From assembly GCA_028684915.1 (NCBI GenBank), contig JAQUEZ010000065.1:1-32202 (forward strand): a DNA stretch of 32,202 nucleotides, given 5' to 3'. Below the pieces are notes generated by a model, which was not told where the DNA came from, did not search any database, and was given only the letters and a program-made list of their open reading frames with translations. The position numbers and the translations under genes are program-made. The DNA comes from Desulfobulbus sp. (GTDB lineage: Bacteria; Desulfobacterota; Desulfobulbia; Desulfobulbales; Desulfobulbaceae). Below are positions 26,353 through 32,202 of this stretch, in pieces. The number at the start of each line of letters is the position of its first letter. The stretch's first letter is position 1.

Positions 26353-27048
26353 ATGGGATACGAACCACTGGTACAACAGAACCCTTTGCGGGTTCTGAAT
26401 ATGAGTCGAGAGAATAATCAGATGGGCCTGGTTATGGCCCGCGCTGGTCTGGGCAAGACTGCACTGCTGGTCCAGATTGCCCTGGATGCCATTCTCCGTG
26501 GCAAGCGGATCATTCATGTCAGCATTGGTGAATCTATTGAGAAAACCAAAAGTTGGTATGATGATATCCTTCAGGTGATCCTGCAGGAGTACAGTGTTAC
26601 CCGCCCGCACGAGCTGATCGATATGGTGGCGCAGCACCGGATGATTATGACCTTCAAGGTCGCTGCCTTCAACCGTTCGCGTTTGGAAGAGCGCCTCAAT
26701 GATCTGGTGCTGCAGGATATTTTCCGCCCCAACTGTCTGATCGTTGATGGATTTGATTTTGAAAAGACTGATCGGGAAGCTTTAGAAGATATCAAAAACC
26801 TGCTTGAGAATATGAACATGCAGGCATGGTTTTCAGCCATCTGTCATCGTGGAGATGATCGTATTTCACCGACAGGCGTGCCTGCACCCTGCCATGAGAT
26901 TGATGATCTCTTTGATATGATCGTGTTGCTCAAACCGCAGTCCAATGCCAATATTCAGTTGGATATTATCCGCAACTGCGGTGAGCAGGTTGAGGGCGGT
27001 AAGAGCCTGATTCTGGATCCAACCACCATGATGGTTAAGGAGCGGTAA
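26353..27048 (+). CDS. P-loop ATPase of unknown function
   Basis: A 231-residue soluble protein with a Walker A motif ARAGLGKT (29-36), a likely Walker B NCLIVDGFD with Asp132, and no membrane segment. The overall layout (ATP loop, HVSIGE strand, VDG strand, then WFSAICH) resembles the RecA/KaiC-type ATPase fold. It lacks features that would name a family. It starts 56 bases after fusA with AAGAGG ahead of the ATG, so it may be cotranscribed with fusA, and a terminator follows. I cannot assign a role. Confidence 0.85.
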   Translation: MGYEPLVQQNPLRVLNMSRENNQMGLVMARAGLGKTALLVQIALDAILRGKRIIHVSIGESIEKTKSWYDDILQVILQEYSVTRPHELIDMVAQHRMIMTFKVAAFNRSRLEERLNDLVLQDIFRPNCLIVDGFDFEKTDREALEDIKNLLENMNMQAWFSAICHRGDDRISPTGVPAPCHEIDDLFDMIVLLKPQSNANIQLDIIRNCGEQVEGGKSLILDPTTMMVKER

Positions 27049-27068
27049 GTCGTTCTTTTCGGTTTCTC

Positions 27069-27104
27069 AGGGCTGTCGGCGTTTGTCGGCAGCCCTTTTT
27101 TTTT
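27069..27104 (+). terminator. Rho-independent terminator after the P-loop ATPase gene
   Basis: AGGGCTGTCGGC pairs with GTCGGCAGCCCT around a short loop, mostly canonical, and is followed by a run of at least eight T. It lies 20 bases after the stop codon. Confidence 0.88.
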
Positions 27105-27117
27105 ATCAGGGGGATGT

Positions 27118-27879
27118 ATGCAGTTTCGGCCATGTATAGACCTGCATGAAGGACGGGTGAAACAGATTGTCGGTTCAAGTCTTGGCGATGATCAATCCAG
27201 TCTGCGGACAAATTTTTCCTCGGAACTGCCTCCGGCCTACTATGCCGGGCTGTATCGGCGCGATAACCTGCAAGGTGGCCATATTATAATGCTTGGCCCG
27301 GGCAATGAGGCGGCGGCAACCGAGGCGCTGGCTGCTTGGCCTGGCGGTATGCAGGTCGGTGGCGGCATTACCGATGTCAATGCTCGCGAGTGGTTGTCCA
27401 AAGGGGCCTCGCATGTCATTGTCACCTCGCATGTTTTTCATGGCGGTCGACTTGACTATAGCCGGTTGCAGCAGTTGGTGGCGCGAGTCGGCAAACAACG
27501 ATTGGTGCTTGATTTAAGCTGCCGTTGGCGTGGGGATGGGTATTATGTGGTCACCGACCGCTGGCAGAAATTCACCGAGCTCAAAGTCAGCCCTGAGGTC
27601 CTTGAAGACTTGGCCCGTTGCTGTGATGAATTTTTAGTGCATGCGGTGGACGTGGAAGGTAAATGCATGGGGATTGATACCAGGTTGCTCGAGTTGCTTG
27701 CCAGTTGCGTACCTGTACCCACGACCTATGCCGGTGGCGTCGCAAGTCTTGCTGATATTGAGCGTATTCGCCAAAGCGGCAAGGGGCGTATAGATGTCAC
27801 TGTGGGTTCGGCGCTTGATATTTTTGGTGGACAAGGGTTGCGCTATGAAGATGTGGTGGCCTACCATGCCGGGCAGTGA
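27118..27879 (+). CDS. hisA: HisA of the eukaryotic (His6) type
   Basis: Isomerase of histidine biosynthesis that converts ProFAR to PRFAR; (beta-alpha)8 barrel, cytosolic. The 253-residue product begins MQFRPCIDLHEGRVKQIVGS. It has GGHIIMLGPGNEAA, MQVGGGITD, SHVIVTSHVF and LVLDLSCRWRGDGYYVVTDR, followed by FLVHAVDVEGKCMGID, and it ends TVGSALDIFGGQGLRYEDVV. These runs match the eukaryotic-type HisA family (yeast His6) rather than the ordinary bacterial HisA. Start 27118 has AGGGGG just upstream. No other histidine gene is in the window. The next small gene begins 20 bases after it. Confidence 0.93.
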   Translation: MQFRPCIDLHEGRVKQIVGSSLGDDQSSLRTNFSSELPPAYYAGLYRRDNLQGGHIIMLGPGNEAAATEALAAWPGGMQVGGGITDVNAREWLSKGASHVIVTSHVFHGGRLDYSRLQQLVARVGKQRLVLDLSCRWRGDGYYVVTDRWQKFTELKVSPEVLEDLARCCDEFLVHAVDVEGKCMGIDTRLLELLASCVPVPTTYAGGVASLADIERIRQSGKGRIDVTVGSALDIFGGQGLRYEDVVAYHAGQ

Positions 27880-27898
27880 CGCACAGGAGGGTAAAGCG

Positions 27899-28045
27899 TT
27901 GGTGGAATTAAAGCTGATGGTGTCTGAAGATATTTATCGGGCCTTTCAGCGTTGTCTGTGGATCCGTATCAACGAGAGCGGGCAAAGCCAGTTGGAGCTC
28001 ATGGAGGAGGTTGTGAAAAATTTTTTAATGAAACACGGTTGTTAA
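27899..28045 (+). CDS. Small conserved-looking protein, possibly ribbon-helix-helix-like
   Basis: The frame is open from 27794, but AGGAGG at 27885-27890 sits eight bases before a TTG at 27899 (a GTG follows at 27902). The likely product is about 48 residues: VELKLMVSEDIYRAFQRCLW followed by an amphipathic helix ending KNFLMKHGC. The strand-then-two-helices pattern suggests a ribbon-helix-helix-type fold, but this is weak. The start lies 20 bases after hisA, so the two are probably cotranscribed. Function unknown. Confidence 0.6.
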   Translation: MVELKLMVSEDIYRAFQRCLWIRINESGQSQLELMEEVVKNFLMKHGC

Positions 28046-28069
28046 TCCTCTGATAACCTGCCCCTTTGC

Positions 28070-28098
28070 TTGACCTCCCCCTTCGCTTCATTTATTAT
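28070..28098 (+). promoter_or_regulatory. Predicted sigma-70-type promoter of the HDOD gene
   Basis: TTGACC (28070-28075) and TATTAT (28093-28098) are 17 bases apart, a strong match. Transcription would start near 28105, about 45 bases before the HDOD start codon. Confidence 0.65.
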
Positions 28099-28149
28099 AC
28101 TCCGATTAAACGTTTTCGGTGTTGATGCCTACTGCTCCTACCTAACTGA

Positions 28150-29007
28150 ATGAACGAACGAAAAATTAGACTGGATAAAATACGTGTCTTTGTCGATAAG
28201 ATGCCCAGCCTCTCGACCACTGTCGGGAAAGTGTTAGAGATCTGTAGCCGCCCCGACACCGCGCCCAATGATCTGAATAAAGTCATTTCCCTTGATCCTG
28301 TTCTCACCGGGCAAGTACTGAAACTGATCAATTCCGCCTATTATTCGCTGGTCAATAAGGTCACCTCGCTAACCCGTGCCATCATCATGCTCGGGCTCAA
28401 TACGGTAAAGAACCTTGCCCTTTCCACTGCCATTATTCGTTGCGTTGGTCAGGCTAAAAAATCTAAATCCCTGCCGATCAAGGACTTCTGGGCCCACTCT
28501 ATTGGCGTCGGGGTTATGGCGAAACTCCTGGCCACTGAGCAAGGTATCCCGCTGGCCGAGCGGGAGGAATTTTTTGTTGCCGGATTGTTGCATGACTTGG
28601 GAAAGGTCCCCTTTGGTGACGAGTATGCTGAAGTGCTTGCCCGGGTCATCAAGGAGCCGCAACCGCTTAATCTACTCGAACGGGAGATGATGGAGATTGA
28701 CCACGAGGAGGTTGGTGAGATGATCGCCTCCAAATGGAAACTCAATGCCATTATCACCGATGCCATTTGTCATCATCACTCACCACAACTCGCCGACCCC
28801 AAGTACCAGAATCTGGTGGCCACGGTCGCGCTCGCAGATTTTTATGTCTGCCTTTTTGATATCGGCTATGCAGGCAATCGTTACCCCGATGAAGCCCAAC
28901 TGGAACCACTCTTAAAGATGTGTGGCCTGGATTGGAATACTGTGGTCGGGCTGACGGCAATGGTTGATGCCGAAATTACCAAGGCGGAAATTTTTCTTCA
29001 GGTTTGA
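28150..29007 (+). CDS. HDOD domain protein
   Basis: A 285-residue cytosolic protein made almost entirely of one HDOD domain (about 15-215). Diagnostic segments are MPSLSTTVGKVLEICSRPDT, SLDPVLTGQVLKLINSAYYS, ITSLTRAI-like VTSLTRAIIMLGLNTVKNLAL, GLLHDLGKVPFG, IDHEEVGEMIASKWKL and ICHHHSPQLAD. HDOD proteins are thought to be signalling or regulatory adaptors with HD-like folds. Here the His-Asp pair (HDLGK) and later histidines remain, so hydrolase activity is possible but unproven. No good ribosome-binding site is seen ahead of 28150. The metallo-beta-lactamase-fold gene follows 38 bases later. Confidence 0.92.
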   Translation: MNERKIRLDKIRVFVDKMPSLSTTVGKVLEICSRPDTAPNDLNKVISLDPVLTGQVLKLINSAYYSLVNKVTSLTRAIIMLGLNTVKNLALSTAIIRCVGQAKKSKSLPIKDFWAHSIGVGVMAKLLATEQGIPLAEREEFFVAGLLHDLGKVPFGDEYAEVLARVIKEPQPLNLLEREMMEIDHEEVGEMIASKWKLNAIITDAICHHHSPQLADPKYQNLVATVALADFYVCLFDIGYAGNRYPDEAQLEPLLKMCGLDWNTVVGLTAMVDAEITKAEIFLQV

Positions 29008-29045
29008 GACGGTTTTAGGCCGTTCCATGCAGAGGAGAGGCGCTG

Positions 29046-29969
29046 ATGATCAAGGTCAAATTTTGGGGGGTGCGAGGATCCATTCCCTGTCCCGGACCCA
29101 AAACCATGAAGTATGGCGGGAACACCGCCTGCATAGAGCTGCGTTTTCCCGAGGTCAATCGCCATATTATCATTGATGCCGGTTCCGGTATCCGTGATCT
29201 GGCCAATTACATGCTGGCCAACGATCTCCCCAAAGGACCGATCTCAACCGAAATATACCTCTCTCACACCCACTGGGACCATATTATGGGGTTCCCTTTT
29301 TTTGTTCCGGCCTATATCCCTGGGACAAATATCAAGGTGTTCGGACCGGTGACCTATGAGGACGAGCCATTGGAGGCCGTTGTCGGCGGTCAGATGAAGT
29401 ATCGCTATTTTCCGGTCAATATGGGTGAATTGGCAGGGACCATCGAGTATAAACGGCTCAAAGAAGAGCCCCTGATTGACCTTGGCGATGGCATTACCCT
29501 CTCCACGGCGATCATCAACCATCCGATTACCGCTCTGGGATATCGATTCACTTTCCGTGATGCCGTTTTTTGCACCGCCTATGATACCGAGCCTTTCCGC
29601 AACCTCTTTATTACCGACCCCAGTAATCCTTCCTACGATGAACTTATGGCTTTTGAAGGTGAAGAGGCCGCCCGGGAACAGAATCTTGTCCTCGAGAATT
29701 TTTATAAGGGCGCGGATCTGTTGGTGCATGATGCCCAATATACTCGGGCCGAATACGAAAAGGGCAAGGTTGGTTGGGGACATTCCCCGATCGAAGATGC
29801 CATCGCTGCAGCTCGCAGGGCAGGAGTGAAGCAATTGGCCCTTTTTCATCATGATCCGGAACGCAGTGATGAACAGCTTGATGCCATGGGGGATACCTAT
29901 TGCGCTGGCTCTGCCGATGGGCCGATGCAGCTCTTTTTTGCCCGTGAGGGGCAGGAAATTATCCTTTAA
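29046..29969 (+). CDS. Metallo-beta-lactamase-fold hydrolase
   Basis: A 307-residue metallo-hydrolase. Metal motifs visible are HTHWDH at 74-79 (preceded by IIIDAGSGIRDL), His159 in IINHPITALGYRF, Asp229 in LLVHDAQY, and His246 plus His268/269 near the end. The start VKFWGVRGSIPCPGP with TMKYGGNTACI is typical of a phosphodiesterase/RNase Z-like subgroup. The substrate is not known; a cyclic-nucleotide or phosphodiester is likely for the fold. GAGGAGAGG precedes the ATG. It probably belongs to one transcript with the HDOD gene before it and yedF after it. Confidence 0.9.
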   Translation: MIKVKFWGVRGSIPCPGPKTMKYGGNTACIELRFPEVNRHIIIDAGSGIRDLANYMLANDLPKGPISTEIYLSHTHWDHIMGFPFFVPAYIPGTNIKVFGPVTYEDEPLEAVVGGQMKYRYFPVNMGELAGTIEYKRLKEEPLIDLGDGITLSTAIINHPITALGYRFTFRDAVFCTAYDTEPFRNLFITDPSNPSYDELMAFEGEEAAREQNLVLENFYKGADLLVHDAQYTRAEYEKGKVGWGHSPIEDAIAAARRAGVKQLALFHHDPERSDEQLDAMGDTYCAGSADGPMQLFFAREGQEIIL

Positions 29970-30015
29970 ACCGCGCGGACGATGACCACGCACCATCTCC
30001 ATTGGAGACGAACCA

Positions 30016-30630
30016 ATGAACCCGGAAATTCTTGATTGTAAGGGGCTGTCATGCCCCAAGCCGGTTCTGCGCGCCAAAGATGCCTTGGCTGGCGGAGCAT
30101 CTGCCATCAAGGTGCTGGTCGATAATGAGGCCTCGCAAAACAATGTGGCCCGATTCGGTCGCAGTCAGGGCCATGAGGTCAGCTGCAGTCGGGAGGAAGA
30201 AAATCTCTATGTTGTGACCATCGTTGCCAGTGGAATCGTTGGCACCGAGTCTTTCGATCCGCAGGCCTATCAATGTGCATTGCCGACCTCAACCAAGATG
30301 ATTTATGTGATTTCTTCCGATTCCATGGGTCGAGGCAGTGATCAGCTGGGTTGGGCTCTGCTGCAGACCTATGTGCAGACCATAAAAGATGTACAACCCT
30401 TGCCGAGTAAGATCGTCCTCTACAACGCTGGCGTCAGGCTGGTGACCACGGAATCAGGAGCACTTAATGCCTTGCGCCAACTTCAGGAACAAGGCGTTGA
30501 AATCTTAGCGTGCGGGACCTGCCTGGATTTCTTTCAACTCAAGTCTGCGCTCCAGGTTGGTCAGATCTCCAACATGCATGAAATCATGAGCACCATGGCT
30601 GAGGCTGATAAAATTGTCAGCCCCTTTTAA
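30016..30630 (+). CDS. yedF: YedF, selenium-metabolism-linked sulfurtransferase-like protein
   Basis: A 204-residue two-domain protein. The N-terminal TusA/SirA-like domain (about 1-75) has DCKGLSCPKPVLRAKDAL with Cys8 and the conserved Cys13-Pro. The C-terminal DsrE-like domain has KMIYVISSDSMGRGSDQLG, the strand IVLYNAGVRL and ILACGTCLDFF with two cysteines. This fusion is the YedF family, associated with selenium metabolism genes in bacteria. No selenoprotein or sel gene is in the window, so the link rests on family knowledge. ATTGGAGACGAACC carries the ribosome-binding site. Confidence 0.92.
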   Translation: MNPEILDCKGLSCPKPVLRAKDALAGGASAIKVLVDNEASQNNVARFGRSQGHEVSCSREEENLYVVTIVASGIVGTESFDPQAYQCALPTSTKMIYVISSDSMGRGSDQLGWALLQTYVQTIKDVQPLPSKIVLYNAGVRLVTTESGALNALRQLQEQGVEILACGTCLDFFQLKSALQVGQISNMHEIMSTMAEADKIVSPF

Positions 30631-30695
30631 ACCTGAGTGTTTTCTCTACTACACAGCCTTCTCTCCCTTCCTCTTCCTTTAGGACTCCGGCGCCT

Positions 30696-32202
30696 ATGAA
30701 TGCCCTTTGTCAGCGAATGTTTCGCCGCTCTATTAGCGTTGTCTTGGCTAGTACCTTGGTACTGCTCACTTTCACCGGCGGGTGCCTCGCCAAAAAGGCC
30801 CCGCCGGAAATTTTTGATACCGAGCGCAATGAGCTGATTGCGTTGATTTTGAGTCAGCAGTTACCGGCGCAGCACTTTAGCCATGAGGCGCTTGATGACA
30901 ACCTGTCAAAAAAAGTTTTTGATTTGTATTTACGTCAACTTGACCCTCGTAAACGGTTCTTGCTCCGGACCGATGTTAAACAGCTCGGCGCCTTTTCCAC
31001 CCATGTGGATGATGAGTTGAGTCGCGGCAACGTGGTGCTCCCCGATGCCGGAATGGAGGTGCTCAATGACCGGATACGTATGGTGGACGGTTTTATTGAT
31101 CCTCTCCTTGCTCGCGGTTTTGATTTTGGCGCCAAGGAGCATCTGGAACTCGAGCCGAAGAAAATCGAGTATTCCGAGAGCAAGGATACCCTGCGCGAAC
31201 GTTGGCGTCTTGGCCTCAAGATGCAGGTGATTGAGGCGTATTTCGATATTCTTAATCAAAAAAAGAAACAAGATCCGGCTATCACGCAACTAATTGATCC
31301 GGCAAAGCATCCTGCTGAAATGAAAGATGCAGTGAAAAAAGTCCGCGAAAGTATCCATCGCTCTTTAAACCGCCTACTCCAGCAGACTCGGCAGGACCAT
31401 TATGATCGCTACTTCGATGCGGTTACCCGAGCCTATGATCCCCATAGCGATTACATGGCTCCAACCTCAAAGGAGGATTTCGATATCCAGATGAGTGGTT
31501 CCCTGGAAGGTATCGGTGCCCTGTTACGTGAGGATGAAGGGTTGATCAAGGTGGTGCGGGTAATTCCCGGCAGTGCTGCTGAAAAACAGGGCCAACTGCA
31601 GGCAGAGGATATCATCCTTGCCGTAGCGGAAAAAAAGGGCGAACCGGTGGACATCTCTGAGATGCGCATCCGCGAGGCGGTCAGTTTTATCCGTGGACAG
31701 AAGGGGACCGAAGTTCGGTTGACAGTGCAAAAGCCCGATGGCAGCAAGTTGACCATCCCCATAATTCGTGACGTGGTCCGGATTGAGGAAACCTATGTTA
31801 AATCGACGGTTTTTACCCTAGGGAAGAAGTCCTACGGGTATCTACGCATCCCCAGTTTCTATCGCGATTTCAGTGCCCAAAGCAATGGAGAAGAACCACG
31901 TAACGTCACTGATGATACTGTGGCCGAACTGGCAAAACTCAAGCGGAAGAAAATCAGTGGGCTGATTATTGATCTGAGGAATAACGGTGGTGGCGCGCTC
32001 ACCGATGCGGTCCAAATCTCAGGGCTCTTTCTCCCGGGTGGCCCGGTTGTACAGGTCAAAGATTCCCATGGCTCCATTCGTGTTCTTGAGGATGAGGATC
32101 CGGGAATCGACTACAACGGGGATTTGATTGTCCTGGTAAACCAATTTAGTGCATCGGCCTCGGAAATTTTGGCAGCAGCGCTTCAGGATTATGGAAGAGC
32201 TT
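30696..32202 (+). CDS. prc: Tail-specific (C-terminal processing) protease, Prc/CtpA family, 3' end missing
   Basis: The frame opens with ATG at 30696 and runs off the window after about 502 residues. An N-terminal signal sequence (hydrophobic about 10-28, then GGC) precedes a Prc-type N-terminal domain with LYLRQLDPRKRFLLRTDVKQ. Next come a YDPHSDYM motif, a PDZ domain (about 265-350, GSLEGIGALLREDEGLIKVV) and the S41 protease fold, with GLIIDLRNNGGGALTDAV. The catalytic serine is probably Ser487 within NQFSASASEI; the lysine would be beyond the window. This family clips unstructured C-termini of periplasmic proteins. AGGA lies 11 bases before the start. It follows yedF by 65 bases. Confidence 0.93.
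   Translation, partial: MNALCQRMFRRSISVVLASTLVLLTFTGGCLAKKAPPEIFDTERNELIALILSQQLPAQHFSHEALDDNLSKKVFDLYLRQLDPRKRFLLRTDVKQLGAFSTHVDDELSRGNVVLPDAGMEVLNDRIRMVDGFIDPLLARGFDFGAKEHLELEPKKIEYSESKDTLRERWRLGLKMQVIEAYFDILNQKKKQDPAITQLIDPAKHPAEMKDAVKKVRESIHRSLNRLLQQTRQDHYDRYFDAVTRAYDPHSDYMAPTSKEDFDIQMSGSLEGIGALLREDEGLIKVVRVIPGSAAEKQGQLQAEDIILAVAEKKGEPVDISEMRIREAVSFIRGQKGTEVRLTVQKPDGSKLTIPIIRDVVRIEETYVKSTVFTLGKKSYGYLRIPSFYRDFSAQSNGEEPRNVTDDTVAELAKLKRKKISGLIIDLRNNGGGALTDAVQISGLFLPGGPVVQVKDSHGSIRVLEDEDPGIDYNGDLIVLVNQFSASASEILAAALQDYGRA

Noticed and set aside
27160..27190. A GGTTCAAGTC string resembling a tRNA T-arm
   Set aside because: It lies in the conserved coding part of hisA and no other tRNA arms can be formed around it.
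29244..30143. 299-codon minus-strand frame opposite the metallo-beta-lactamase gene
   Set aside because: It overlaps two convincing plus-strand genes and shows no domain.

Overview
The window looks like chromosome from a Desulfobacterota (delta-proteobacterial) sulfate-reducer-type organism, most likely near Desulfobulbales. This is inferred from gene content, not from a marker tree: a mitochondrial-like EF-G, a eukaryotic-type HisA, YedF, an HDOD protein, a RicT/HolB/MetG block and an exosortase locus. No rRNA or tRNA gene was recognised.

Region 1 (1-6951) is an exosortase/exopolysaccharide locus in two divergent arms. The minus arm holds a Wza-like export protein, an outer-membrane beta-barrel, an exosortase, EpsI and the start of one more gene. 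The plus arm starts with a large TPR lipoprotein of the PrsT type. An IS30-type transposase remnant lies directly upstream of the exosortase, and the divergent intergenic region is full of dispersed repeat sequence.

Region 2 (6969-9810) has housekeeping genes on the plus strand: hypoxanthine phosphoribosyltransferase, ElbB, a terminator, then htpX. The htpX gene is bracketed by two copies of an inverted-repeat-ended element in the same orientation.

Region 3 (9980-21195) is a long, closely spaced minus-strand series read in the order ychF, OB/HD exonuclease-like gene, holB, ricT-like, metG, yggT, rfbB, rfbD, rfbA, rfbC, yggU, and a triosephosphate-isomerase-like gene that lacks the catalytic glutamate. 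The dTDP-rhamnose genes sit between yggT and yggU, which are neighbours in many bacteria.

Region 4 (21196-24211) contains mtaD and a 73-residue Nif11-like leader peptide gene on the minus strand. The latter has a sigma-54-type promoter and a spaced inverted repeat upstream. Long composite repeats flank mtaD on both sides. A possible attenuator or short RNA precedes fusA.

Region 5 (24212-32202) is on the plus strand: fusA, a P-loop ATPase of unknown role, a terminator, eukaryotic-type hisA, a tiny unassigned gene, then a promoter followed by HDOD, metallo-beta-lactamase-fold, yedF and a truncated (window-edge) tail-specific protease gene.

The most interesting signals are the orphan Nif11-like gene with its sigma-54/dyad control region, the candidate attenuator before fusA, the TIM-like protein with an altered active site, and two families of dispersed repeats. 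No complete, obviously new multi-gene defence or biosynthetic system was found.
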